Of a stretch of DNA of 64,000 bases, positions 10,523-20,910 are shown piece after piece. Each line of letters begins with the position of its first letter. Within the stretch, counting starts at the first letter, position 1. Under the pieces are notes generated by a model. It made no database searches, was not told where the DNA came from, and saw nothing but the letters and a program-made list of their open reading frames with translations. Source of the DNA: Picocystis sp. L7 (taxonomy: Eukaryota; Chlorophyta; Picocystophyceae; Picocystales; Picocystaceae); assembly GCA_020975725.1 (NCBI GenBank), contig QXJR01000004.1, positions 62,001-126,000 on the forward strand, written 5' to 3'. The translations under genes were made by a program, and so were the position numbers.

Positions 10523-12160
10523 CTAGGAAGAATAGCCACGCTTACTACTGCCTTGGAGAATCGAATGGACCCTCTGTGCAAGTGCCTGGCTGCCAGTACC
10601 TATCACTTGTCGAGCAAACAAATTCAAAACTTCTTCGGCTGGGCTTCTCCAATCAATGTCCGGTTTATCTTGCGAACCACCCAGGTGTAAGCGCAGGATG
10701 TATCCAGCAGGTAGATTTCGCAATTTCAAGAAGTTTTCAAGCTCATCTTTTGGTATGCCAATGGTACTGTCCAGGAAAACAGTATCGCCAGCAGTATATG
10801 TTTTCCCACCAAAAACAAGGCGCAAATTACCTGCCTTCCATCCACAGATCAGCTCTGATTCATGTAAGAAAACTTCACCGTTCCTCCTGATATATCCTCT
10901 CAGCTTGGCAAACTTGCAAGAGTACTTTGCTTGTGTTCTGATCACATTGGATTTATCGTGAACTGCACGAAAACCCTCTAAAAACTGTAGGATAGAATTT
11001 GTGATCCCCCCCCCTTCTAGCTCAGCATCAAGTGGTTCTAGTTCAAACCTCCAGCTGTCGGAATCTACCCACCCTGATTCTGGCCAGACAGCCATTTCAA
11101 GCGTTCCACTCCTCAATGAAATGATATCTGAAAGCAGTGGACTAATTCTACCCAAGTACATGCTCGGTAAAGTAGTACTTGGCTTAAGTTTAGCATGTAC
11201 CTTTTCAACAATCCTGTAGGCACCATTGTGCTGAGAGAAGACACAATCTAGGTTCATCACTTCAGAAATTACCTGGCAACGATACATTTCGGGCGCCTCC
11301 ATTTGATGACCTGTGCTTGTTCTTCTTGGCTGCCAGTTCTCGAATCCATTCGCTTGATGCACCCCAGAGATTATTATTGAGACAGTATCGCCAAATAAGG
11401 CAGATGCTGTCTCATCAAGTATGAGCCGACTATCTTCGAGGACTATACCAGCGTCTGTTCCTTTGACCTCAACAGACACGATTTTACTATTGACAACAGG
11501 ACGGTCACTTACACTGCACACTGGTTCCTTTGCCTTCAAAAATGCAGTGAGGACACAAGGAATACCCCTGCTACGTGTGGTAGCATCAATTTCTAAACCT
11601 GATACTGCTAGATCCTGGACTTTCCTTCTCGAGATGATTTGCCATAGTGTGGATGACGTTGATACAGAGTCTACTTGTAGAGCTGGCACCTGACTTGCAT
11701 GGGGAAAGATACTGAGATGAGACAGCATAATAGGCTTTGTCCACACAAACTGAACGTTTTTGATACTCACCCTACCAGGTATGACACTACTGACTGCTTT
11801 GCAAAGAATCGATACTCCAGCCTTGGTTGAAATAAGTGAGGGTGCAAAAACAAACCCAGATACTGTAAACAAAGAAACCAACAAGAAATTCAGCCACGAT
11901 TTATTTTTGTTTCCTTGCTTAGACGGTGGTGACGAGTCGGGAGGTAGACCACATGAGCAAGCAACAGCATTCTTTCTTCTCACATAGTTCCTTCGAACAG
12001 TCCCACCGAATTTGAATTTCGGCCCATGCACAAACTTGGACTGTAAGTTGTGGTAGTACTTCAACCTGCACCTTCTCTGTGTCCTGACTGTCCTTTCATT
12101 TGTACCGTGCTCGAATTCCCTACTGCATAGTTTTCTGTCCATGGTGCGCAGAGTCTCCAT
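10523..12160 (-). CDS. membrane-anchored AsmA-like protein, probably plastid; function unknown
   Basis: Product of 545 residues from the first ATG (12160). I do not recognise a specific orthologue. The first ~90 residues are basic and Ser/Arg-rich with almost no acidic stretch after residue 25, like an organelle transit region. One hydrophobic segment follows at about residues 90-111 (LNFLLVSLFTVSGFVFAPSL). Next come VSIKNVQFVW and LSHLSIFP, then alternating beta-rich segments, similar to the start of AsmA/TamB-like bridge proteins, which have one membrane anchor and a beta-rich domain entered through a conserved V-x-I-x-N-V strand. The C-terminal third (GIPKDELENFLKLRNLPAGY and DIDWRSPAEEVLN) looks conserved but is unknown to me. 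It is far too short for the plastid TamB homologue TIC236. The frame remains open to 12181 without an ATG. It is divergent from MSH1. Confidence 0.6.
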   Translation of the reverse strand: METLRTMDRKLCSREFEHGTNERTVRTQRRCRLKYYHNLQSKFVHGPKFKFGGTVRRNYVRRKNAVACSCGLPPDSSPPSKQGNKNKSWLNFLLVSLFTVSGFVFAPSLISTKAGVSILCKAVSSVIPGRVSIKNVQFVWTKPIMLSHLSIFPHASQVPALQVDSVSTSSTLWQIISRRKVQDLAVSGLEIDATTRSRGIPCVLTAFLKAKEPVCSVSDRPVVNSKIVSVEVKGTDAGIVLEDSRLILDETASALFGDTVSIIISGVHQANGFENWQPRRTSTGHQMEAPEMYRCQVISEVMNLDCVFSQHNGAYRIVEKVHAKLKPSTTLPSMYLGRISPLLSDIISLRSGTLEMAVWPESGWVDSDSWRFELEPLDAELEGGGITNSILQFLEGFRAVHDKSNVIRTQAKYSCKFAKLRGYIRRNGEVFLHESELICGWKAGNLRLVFGGKTYTAGDTVFLDSTIGIPKDELENFLKLRNLPAGYILRLHLGGSQDKPDIDWRSPAEEVLNLFARQVIGTGSQALAQRVHSILQGSSKRGYSS

Positions 12161-12486
12161 GTCTTGCTGCGCAAGTTTCACCTGCAGACCTGCGACACGA
12201 ATGAGCAGCTGAATCCCTTGAAGGTTGCAGCCCGCAGCCTTCGAATTTCGCGCCTAGACAACACAACGCAGTTCGCAGATGCCTGCAGTAAGTCTGTCTC
12301 TTCCCTTTGCAGTTGAGACCTGCATATCCTTGTGATGGCAACCTATCGTTCCTTTTCTACTTCGTGTTTACGGTGCAGTGTTCCGGTCTCGCCAACCAGG
12401 ATTCTTTCGAAATCGATGGGGGGTTGGATGGGGACCAACTCCATCCAATTGGAAGTCGACCAAGGTTCCCGTCGCAGGCCTACACC
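12161..12486. promoter_or_regulatory. divergent intergenic region, AsmA-like gene/MSH1
   Basis: About 326 bp separate the two start codons, so both promoters are here. The MSH1 frame is open back to 12307 without an ATG. A pyrimidine tract followed by CAG near 12311 could be a splice acceptor for an upstream non-coding or short coding MSH1 exon, but no donor is convincing. Confidence 0.45.
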
Positions 12487-15400
12487 ATGGTTGCGCGGCT
12501 ACTTTGCAAGGGCTGGAGAGCGTGTCCGGCAAGTTCAGACACCATGGCACATGCCATGCGCTGTAGGAATGGATTGACTACCAGTACTTTACTGGACACA
12601 AGGCAGAGAGCCTGGCTACCGACGTTGAACCGTGCTTGCCGTGGTGCATGGGCAACCGGCACATGCCGTTCGTTTGCTACCAATGGAGATGTCGATCAAC
12701 CTGGTGACCATGCGATTGACCATGCAAGACCAGCGGAACCAGGAGGTTGCAACCATCTCATGGACTTCGATCCCTCTAGTGAGAACGATGGATCTACGGC
12801 TGATGCACCGAAGGCGGGAGTGTGGGCTCAGAAAGACAAAGAATTCTGGGAGAGAGCCATGCAGGCAGTCAACAGGACATCTGCACGTCAGATGATACCA
12901 CGCTTGAAGCAGGATGATCCCCTCGGCGTAGACACTAGTCTCCGCGGAGCCAGCAACGGGAAGGGTACTGTGTATGACTTTGCACTTGGAGTAAGGCTGC
13001 AACACAAGCACAAGGTTCTACTTATTCGCGTGGGTGACTTCTATGAAGCCTTCGGATTTGACGCCGTGATACTCGTTCAATACGCGGGGCTGAATCCAAT
13101 GGGTAGCTCAGGTGTACCACGAGCGGGCTGTCCCAACCAAAATATTGGGCAAACTCTGAGAGAACTAACCAATGCAGGCTTTACAACCGTAGTATGCGAG
13201 GAGGTCCCTGAGCCTCCTTCGTTTACAAGAAGAGCTAGGAGGAAACAAAGGTTCGTTGCTGGTATTGTCAGTCAGGCTTCTCCAGAGTATGTGTACCATA
13301 GATCATTCATGAAAACTAAGTCCTCGAAAAATGCATTAGAGGATGCAGAGCCTCCCCAACTGTTCGGATTTAATGGAGGATCATGCTCCACAGATTCATC
13401 TTCTGATTCTGTGCCAGAAGTTCCCGTCGTGGGGATTTCTGCAACTTCACGAGGTATCTCGATCGCATGTGTTGATGTGGACTTGCACCAGGTTCGGCTT
13501 ATGGAAGGGCTGACCGAAGAAGCAGCCACAACAAGAATCTTGGCTGGTGGTTTCGCACCCCCACTGTACATTCACGAAAGCCTGTTCCAGCGTGCCATGA
13601 TGCCTCAAGCTCTTCATAATCGGGCAACTTCGCGTGGACGAATCATGGGGCCTTTGGCTGAAGCATGCCGAACTATAGCACACGTGAGCAAATTTAGTGG
13701 CTCGGTTCCGCACCGTGAGTTGGTAAGATTAACATGTCAGAATCTTGACATTGAGGATGATGCTAAGTTCAGGGTGATACGTGCCAATGTCTTTCAAGGT
13801 GCTCCAAGTGCATTGGGTGAAATTGGTGAAACGGCACCTGTGACTCCATCTAGCAAAAGACAACATACTATAGGCCTCGGGGGTAGCGAGACTGTCCATG
13901 CACCAATGCCATTGACATTGCACAGTGCGCAGCAGCTTGGTGTGCTTTCTCTACCCGGTATTCCCCCTCTCCTGGAAAGTCTCCTCCCAAATACAGCACC
14001 AGCTGCTTGTTACCATTGGATGAGAGAGAAGCTAATGCATCCTCCATCTCCAAAAGTGGCCGGTGCTATTAGAGGAGCGTGCAAACAGCTTATAACTTCT
14101 AGACAACCGCTTCCTATCTTCGAATCCTCAACTCGTGCAGGAAGGGCAGTTAAGTTAATGACAAGTTACCAAGCGGATTACTGGCTCTTTCATGACATTC
14201 TGAAGACCACTTTAGAAGTAGGAGACTTTTTGTTAAACCTTCACTTTGCCGAACTTGCATCAGATATCTTGGTTCTAGTAGCAGCAGAAACAGGCATTGA
14301 ATTTTCAAGAGAGCGTCTGTCTCATGAGTGCAATGAAGCTGGCAAAGCTATCACTGATGTCATCGAAGCTACCACCTCTGTGATTAGTGAGAGTGATTTT
14401 GTTTCAGTTGACCAAAGCATCGATATCGTGCAACCTCTTTCAGCTGATTCAGGTAACTTGACAGATATCTTGGAAATGGACTTTTTACCAGCACTGCGTT
14501 CCTTTTTTAACCAAGTTGAGGCTAATTGTTGGGGCAAGGTAAAAGACGAACATATGCAGATGCAAGTGACTCGTGTGCAGGAAACAAGAGAACAGTTTCT
14601 GCGCGCTTCTCTGCAAGGATTTTATCCAACGGTTGAGAGGTTGCGGAAAGAAAGCAATGTTAAGCAATCCATCGTAAGTCATGACATACAGAACAAGGCT
14701 GTTTGGCTGAAAGTACCGAAGAAAAAAACGACGTTATTTGGGGAGGAGAACCAACACTTTGTAAAACCCACCGACCGAAATGGGCAGAAAGTAAGCGACA
14801 AGTTTACCACCGTGGAGATTGAAGACGCAAGACAACAGTACTTCCATGCCATTCATGATTTGCACCAAGAAACGGAAAAAGTTTTATGGAGCCTATCACA
14901 TAAAATTGCTCACAGACACCTGCCATGCGTCATCACATCTTGCTTCTTTGCTACCATTGCCAAATCTCTTACTTTTCATGTTTCTCACTGTTTAAGTAAG
15001 GATTGGGTCATGTCTCAACTAGACAGTTCATCAAACAAGCTGAATATAGTCGGAATGTGGCCTTATTGGATGAACAAGTCTTCTCCGTCGACTGTCTGCA
15101 ATGATGTTACTTTGAGAGGAATGATGCTGCTGACAGGCCCAAACATGGCTGGTAAGTCTACTGTAATACGGACATTGGGTGTTGTTTGCTTACTTGCCAA
15201 CTGTGGGTTCTTGACACCAGTCCAGAGGGCAGAAATACCTCAATTCAGCTCTTTTTCGGTACGAATGATGTGTGCAGATAGCCCACTTGAAGGACAAAGT
15301 GCGTTTGCAGTGGAAATGCTCGACCTAAATTCCATCCTACGCACTGCTAACACGTCAAGTCTTGTACTTGTAGATGAAGTCGGACGAGGTACAGAACCAG

Positions 15401-16158
15401 GAATGGGCACAGCATTGTCTGGTAGTGTCTTGGAATCTCTTGACCGATCTGGGTGTATGGGTATTTTTGCAACACACTTACACGGTATTCTAGATTTACC
15501 GTTGCAGACAAAGAGGACTGAAAAAATGGCAATGCAAACGAAGCAAAACAATGGTAGAAATGTTGCCACATGGAAGCTGGTTGATGGAGTCAACAGTGTC
15601 AGCCTTGCCATCGAAACTGCTCTTGATTGCGGCATACCTGTAGACGTTGCATCACGAGCTGAGCACCTTTTCTTATACAGCTCCAAGGGTGGTGAGCCTT
15701 ACTCTGCACGAGCAGAACAAATCAGCAACCGGCAAGGACAAACCAAAATTTTGAAGGATGAATGCTGGCAATCAGAATTTATAAGTATTCTGGAAGAGAA
15801 GATTATTAAGATTCTGACCAACCACAAGAAGGATCCACCGCACTCGCTGCTAGTATTGCAAGTTGCTCAGAATGAACTTGTGCCTCCACTGATCAATAGC
15901 ACACGATCTTGCGTGTATGTTCTTCAAACAGGAGCCAAAAAAGTACTATATGTTGGGGAGACAGACTCGGTCAATCAAAGGATAAAAGCACACAGGAAGA
16001 AGCACATGGATGCTCTATTCTATGTAGTTCCTGTGCCGGGCGGGAAGAGCTTGGCAAGACTCATAGAAACCGAGCTCATCAGATCTTTTAAATCGGATGG
16101 CTGCTCCGTGATAGCCTGTAAGGATGCACTCAATGTCAGTTTTGGTGCGAAGACTTAG
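12487..16158 (+). CDS. MSH1: MSH1, organellar MutS homologue with GIY-YIG domain
   Basis: Plant-type MSH1 suppresses recombination between short repeats and corrects mismatches in mitochondrial and plastid DNA. From the ATG at 12487 the protein is 1223 residues (Arabidopsis 1118). Residues 1 to about 60 form an Arg-rich presequence ending RSFAT, typical for mitochondrial or dual targeting. MutS domain I carries the mismatch-reading motif GDFYEAFG (F185, E187), then YAGLNPMGSS and VPRAGCP as in MSH1. The ATPase has Walker A GPNMAGKS at 884-891 and Walker B LVLVDEVGRG (D963, E964), with GIFATHLHG after it. The C-terminus, from about residue 1141, is a GIY-YIG nuclease domain: CVYVLQTG, YVGETDS, an Arg in NQRIKAH, and the catalytic-type Glu in RLIETELI. 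This fusion is diagnostic of MSH1. The gene is single-exon; AATAAA follows at 16185-16190. Confidence 0.94.
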   Translation: MVARLLCKGWRACPASSDTMAHAMRCRNGLTTSTLLDTRQRAWLPTLNRACRGAWATGTCRSFATNGDVDQPGDHAIDHARPAEPGGCNHLMDFDPSSENDGSTADAPKAGVWAQKDKEFWERAMQAVNRTSARQMIPRLKQDDPLGVDTSLRGASNGKGTVYDFALGVRLQHKHKVLLIRVGDFYEAFGFDAVILVQYAGLNPMGSSGVPRAGCPNQNIGQTLRELTNAGFTTVVCEEVPEPPSFTRRARRKQRFVAGIVSQASPEYVYHRSFMKTKSSKNALEDAEPPQLFGFNGGSCSTDSSSDSVPEVPVVGISATSRGISIACVDVDLHQVRLMEGLTEEAATTRILAGGFAPPLYIHESLFQRAMMPQALHNRATSRGRIMGPLAEACRTIAHVSKFSGSVPHRELVRLTCQNLDIEDDAKFRVIRANVFQGAPSALGEIGETAPVTPSSKRQHTIGLGGSETVHAPMPLTLHSAQQLGVLSLPGIPPLLESLLPNTAPAACYHWMREKLMHPPSPKVAGAIRGACKQLITSRQPLPIFESSTRAGRAVKLMTSYQADYWLFHDILKTTLEVGDFLLNLHFAELASDILVLVAAETGIEFSRERLSHECNEAGKAITDVIEATTSVISESDFVSVDQSIDIVQPLSADSGNLTDILEMDFLPALRSFFNQVEANCWGKVKDEHMQMQVTRVQETREQFLRASLQGFYPTVERLRKESNVKQSIVSHDIQNKAVWLKVPKKKTTLFGEENQHFVKPTDRNGQKVSDKFTTVEIEDARQQYFHAIHDLHQETEKVLWSLSHKIAHRHLPCVITSCFFATIAKSLTFHVSHCLSKDWVMSQLDSSSNKLNIVGMWPYWMNKSSPSTVCNDVTLRGMMLLTGPNMAGKSTVIRTLGVVCLLANCGFLTPVQRAEIPQFSSFSVRMMCADSPLEGQSAFAVEMLDLNSILRTANTSSLVLVDEVGRGTEPGMGTALSGSVLESLDRSGCMGIFATHLHGILDLPLQTKRTEKMAMQTKQNNGRNVATWKLVDGVNSVSLAIETALDCGIPVDVASRAEHLFLYSSKGGEPYSARAEQISNRQGQTKILKDECWQSEFISILEEKIIKILTNHKKDPPHSLLVLQVAQNELVPPLINSTRSCVYVLQTGAKKVLYVGETDSVNQRIKAHRKKHMDALFYVVPVPGGKSLARLIETELIRSFKSDGCSVIACKDALNVSFGAKT

Positions 16159-16184
16159 ATTAAGTGCTGGGAAAGCTAGCATCG

Positions 16185-16190
16185 AATAAA
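16185..16190 (+). terminator. candidate poly(A) signal of MSH1
   Basis: An AATAAA hexamer lies 27 nt after the MSH1 stop. A second one lies at 16223-16228. Assigned by position. Confidence 0.4.
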
Positions 16191-16345
16191 ATTGTAGACA
16201 GGACTCTCTTTGCATTGCTGTCAATAAACAAGGTGTACATTTGCTTGCACTTTCTAACGCATTATTGCTTGCGCTGGTTAAATATTACTTGCATCAGATG
16301 CGAAGCTTATCGTTTTAGGTATTTGAATACTTTAAACATTTTTTG

Positions 16346-16670
16346 TGTAAGATGCAGGGTACCCTTGACCGAGACGTTCGTGGGTTGTCACCTTCCTTCT
16401 GACGTCTTACATTAGGGGAACGAGAGAGGAGTATTACCAGCAAAGGCCACTTGAACGACTGCAAAGGACCTCTCACCAAACCGTAGTCGGTCCTCAATGA
16501 TATCTTTTGTTGCCAATCCAGGTATGACCTTCGAGGATCGCAAGCGCCGCCCTGAATCTGCTCGAAGACACACGACCAATTCTCAGTAGTACTTCCCTGA
16601 GGATTAAAGTTCCGAGGGACCACGACTCGAGCCATTTTAGCAATTGGACTAAGAATGCTGCAATAAGTGG
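16346..16670 (-). repeat. old, strongly diverged LTR remnant (Copia-like lineage)
   Basis: Read on the minus strand this segment aligns with the solo LTR at 18960-19254. Shared blocks in the same order include TGTAAGA.GCAGGGT at the start, GTTCGTGGGTTG then CACCTTC, GAGTAT, AAAGGACCTCTCA, CCTTCGAGGA and GGGACCA. Differences are scattered throughout, so it is an ancient fossil copy. The far end is only approximate, and I find no clear target duplication. Confidence 0.6.
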
Positions 16671-18959
16671 ACATTTTTTCCACTGGCCTACCTTCACAAT
16701 GATTTGCAAGCTCTATTTCTCTTGACAATATCACCTGTTATGTTTATGACCCGGCAATTGTGACACTTTATCAAAAAGAAATGTCAGAGCACGTAAGCTA
16801 AACCCCGCTCATAAGTCTATAGCAAAGACAAGGAGGCGTATTTGGACAACAACATGAATGCAGCTGTAAAGCTTCATGATTTTCTGAACAATATCTGTTA
16901 CAAAAAGGTCATCAAATCTACGTATACTTAGGACACTACGATTGCGACATGATAGGTTACCTCCTTCCTCTTGCTTTACTGCTTAATAATTTCCTCGTAA
17001 GCATTACTAGTGTTACCTTTAAAGCACTTCCCGCAAGCAGTATAAGATACAATACGATCAAGAAATTTCATTCACGAACACTTGTTAATCTAGGTATCAA
17101 GTCTCCCTCTTTGAACTTACAACTGCATATTTCGACGTTAGAAGTTGCCGAAATGTATAGGAATATGCTCAAGTGTACAATCCTACGCAAAGTACGATTC
17201 TGAAATCCGACGATAACACTCTCATGGTACTCAAAACCCTCAAAATTTTGTTTTGAAAATTGCAAAATTTGTCGGTCTATCCCAGGTGCATATTATGTAA
17301 GGATATATTGTGCATGCAAAAGACATGTTGCTGGCAATGTTGCTTGACCAATTGGCTTGATAGAACGAAACATTCATCAACACGGTGATGTAGAAGGTGC
17401 AAGATTTGCCAATAAATGCGACAATATTGCGCTTTTCTCGTGCTTCAAACAATCTATACCCAAGACTGAAAACAAGTGATGAAGTCACCTTGATAGAAGT
17501 TTACTGAGTGAAGCCAACATCAAGCCATTACTCATTTAGAATCTAGTGCAATTCCTTTTATAGAATGAAGGCACTCTGCATTGCACGATAGATCGCTGCG
17601 CGTGAGGAACCTTGTAAGTCGATAAAGTTTGCATTTCACTTAGTTGAATTATTGAAACTCCACACATACCGCAGAGAAACGGTGACTAAAAAACGATCTC
17701 CAAGTATGCTTGTCGACTGTAGCGCGGTAGTTGAGCATTCTCCATCAAGAGAAATAAACACAACAAGAGTGATGGCAAATTCATACGTCAATGCGCAAAT
17801 TATGCCTCTTTCAAGTATTTTAGAACAAGTGGCTTAGCAAGCGTCGAACACTTTCGCGTATGACTTCCGTTGAGAGTTACCAGAGAAGGACCATATGTTG
17901 CAAGAAGTTTCTACGTGATCAAATTGTTAAATCAAACTTTGGTTTGAGGACTTTTATTTCTGTATTCCAGAAACCGGATTTTAGATTGTTTCCCGCGCAG
18001 TGAGCTTTTGCATAAAAAACATCCATTGCCCAGTTATTCTAGAAAACGCAAGGGGACATAAAAAGTTGTTATAAATGAAAGAATTAGCGGTAATATTTAA
18101 GCCTCAATTGTAGCAATGGAAATCCTACCTTGCACTTTGAAATTGCAACGAAAAGTTATGAGCAAATTCGAATGCTACCAATCCAGAGAACAAAGGAAAT
18201 CAAAACAACGATTGTGTTTGTACTGTCAAGGGAGAACGGTGGGTTATTTCATGCTAACGCAGATGTTTCATGTTCTAGGTCGAAATTGCTCTTCAACCAA
18301 CAATCAAACATGAGTGAGTGCAATGGACATGAAGCATCAAGGATTTACTTTCAAACGAAGTTGATACGAAGCATTTTATTTCGTACAGAAACTCCTGCAT
18401 TTTACTACTCTCGACGAAAGCTTCAGAAGACGAAAATACCTAAACATTCAAGGCAGTACGATTGAAGGCCGAACAGGATGCCTTTGATATATACGAGGCG
18501 GTTGGTGATGAATGTCGAACTTTTTTGGTTGTAAGGATACGATCCGAGAAGAAAATCCAAGGCTCGTTCTCGGTATCACAATTCCAACTTTCACGTCATC
18601 GATTGCTGAGCCTCTTGTAAAAAATATTTCACTCCACCACCGTATAGTACTATGTAGTATAATCCTTCAAGGTGGATGAATGAAGAAGTTTCTTTTTTTT
18701 GGAGAATTGTCATTGACGCTTAAGGTATTTCTATGACGCTATCCTTACCAAACCGATCAGGACTTGTCGTACCTTCCCAAAGTTGATTTATTGATTCATA
18801 TTTACATCTAGATATTAGTACGTCAGGTGTTGCAAACCCCCTTTGCGAATATTACTTAATTTAGGAAGCACTGAACGTGGCATAGTGTTGGTGCGCTATT
18901 CATTTCTATTCACTTGTTCACAACTTCCAAGTTTCCACCGGATTATTGGTTGATGATAG
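16671..18959. other. gene-free AT-rich stretch
   Basis: Only short chance reading frames are seen (the longest about 110 codons, 18130-18465). No domain, RNA gene or intact repeat is recognised. Confidence 0.5.
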
Positions 18960-19254
18960 TGTTGAGGCTGCTCCAGCCCTGGTCCGTGGGAGGTCGAATC
19001 CCTTAGGGACCACGACCGAGTTTCGGTCGAGTACCTTCGAGGAGTATGGGCGCCCTTTGGGTCCTCGAAGGGCGATGCCCATTCCTGCAGTGTTCGATAC
19101 CGACGAGGAGCGATCCCGGTTTACTGAGAGGTCCTCTGCGGTCGATGAAGCCGCCATTGAGTGGGGATACTCACCACTCATTCTTGCCTGTAATACACAA
19201 CTACGAAGGTGGCAACCCACGAACGTATCCAAAGTCAACACCCTGCTTCTTACA
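18960..19254 (+). mobile_element. solo LTR, Ty1/Copia-like, 295 bp
   Basis: The segment starts TGTTGAGGCTGC and ends CTGCTTCTTACA, has TG..CA termini and is flanked by the 5-bp duplication GATAG (18955-18959 and 19255-19259). It is nearly identical to the nested LTR at 58481-58775. Only an LTR is present and no internal region, as expected after recombination between two LTRs. Its close match to the other copy suggests a fairly recent insertion. Confidence 0.9.
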
Positions 19255-19259
19255 GATAG

Positions 19260-20590
19260 CAGTAGTTGGAGCTGCTCTTCCATACTTTTGGAGAGATAGC
19301 AGCACAACACTTTTATCGTAGTATATCTCTGGTGCAGTCTCAATACGAGGTAGCAAATGTGTAGGTTTTCTTGTTTCTTTGCATTCTTACTGAGTTTTCC
19401 ATGCATATATAAGCAAGAGAAAGAAGGGAAGTCAAAATTTTCAGTAGCCGAAGATATTTGCCGAGAATTACACGTTACGAACTCCTTTGGGTGGGTTAGC
19501 ATTCTTCCCTCTACTTCATAGACCCTACGCAAGGAAGGAAATTTTCAAGAGTGCAGTTCCTGCCAAAAATAACTGGGCATGGTTGTAGATTGTTCCTTGT
19601 TCGATATGCGAAGGTATACATTTGTATAATTTCTCTTGACCACTTTTATTTCAATATACCCTGACAACAGCTTACAGACGTTCGATTGACGATGCCTTGG
19701 ATAATCTACGGTCGAGTTTATTGGGACAGCAAAAATCTATGGAAGATTGAATTGTTCACTTTGGCCACTACGACAAAGAATCATTGGATATCTGACAGTC
19801 AGATCTGGACGAAAGCAACACGTGTTCTTTTTAATTGCTTTAAATATCTTATAAAGACATTTGAGAATGAATAATTCGGGTTACTCTTCGAGCTTCCACC
19901 TCTTCTAATATTACAAGTGGTGCTGAACGTAGTTTCTCAATGGTTCATGACTCGGTTCTTAAAAGGATTGGTACCTTCTCAGTAGCGAAATGAACAACAG
20001 GTCAAAGTCTCTATAGATGAATCCGTGTGAAAGTTTCGAATCATCCAAGCAATCTGTGCACTATGTCGCTCTATCTTTTGTACCTGTAAATACGATACCA
20101 AGTGCAAAGATTCTCGTTCTAAGAACATTCAATGCTCTGAGTGAGAGCACTTGCTGGTTCGCCTTAATAACTTTCGACACGTAGAGCATCATGTATTATA
20201 TGCTATGGCACTACTTTGAAATGAAGTTGCCACCGAGAAAGCTTGATTCTATGCCACTTTCATTGGGATTTACATAGATAAATGGACTTGATCGGGTACA
20301 CGAAGTCTGTCTCAAACGACAGAACGTGACCTTTGTCTGGAAGCCTGGTGCTGCTCTCAGCCTTGAATCTTACACACCAGGCAGTCCTTACTTTGCAACT
20401 TATTCTTGCGGTGGGGCTGTCTCCACAAGTTGGTGGTGGTGTACAAGGAATACGTCTTACGTTCACTTTACCTGAGCGAACAAACTAACCGAGGAATGTC
20501 CCAGTAACATCCATGCATTCTGCATCCTTGACTTATGAAACAATTCGATTCCCTTTGCATGTTTGGGTCAACACGTAGTTTCCCAACTAT
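19260..20590. other. gene-free stretch
   Basis: No gene, RNA or repeat is supported between the solo LTR and the DNA transposon. Open frames are all under 70 codons apart from shadows. Confidence 0.5.
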
Positions 20591-20593
20591 AAT

Positions 20594-20633
20594 AGAGGTA
20601 TTCGGATTTGCCAAAATATTTTTTTCGCTTCGG
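20594..20633 (+). repeat. left terminal inverted repeat of the Harbinger element
   Basis: It begins AGAGGTATTCGGATTTG and contains an AAAATATTTTTTTCGCTTCGG block. It matches the right end in inverted orientation over about 40 bp with two adjacent mismatches. Confidence 0.9.
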
Positions 20634-20910
20634 ATTTCGCCCCGATTTTTGACCGTTGGCTCTCCCGAACCAAAAAAAATATTTATTTTCCGGAAAACTA
20701 CCCCTATTAGCGAACTATTTTTGGGGCTCCTCTGCGCATTCTGTTCGAAGAGGGGTGGTAGGGTGAAGTGCTTGTATGACGCAATCCATAGTCCTTTACA
20801 CGTGCTATGAGGAAAATATTCCGCTCGAGAGGGGTGCACACACCGAATCCCTTTCCTCCGCGGCATGGAGCCACTGAAAGAGCGCGGGAAGGGGGGAAAG
20901 GAGCGGCGTC

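Noticed and set aside
18960-19020. tRNA T-arm-like GGTCGAATCCC in the solo LTR
   Set aside because: No cloverleaf can be drawn around it. It is part of the LTR and recurs in the nested copy.
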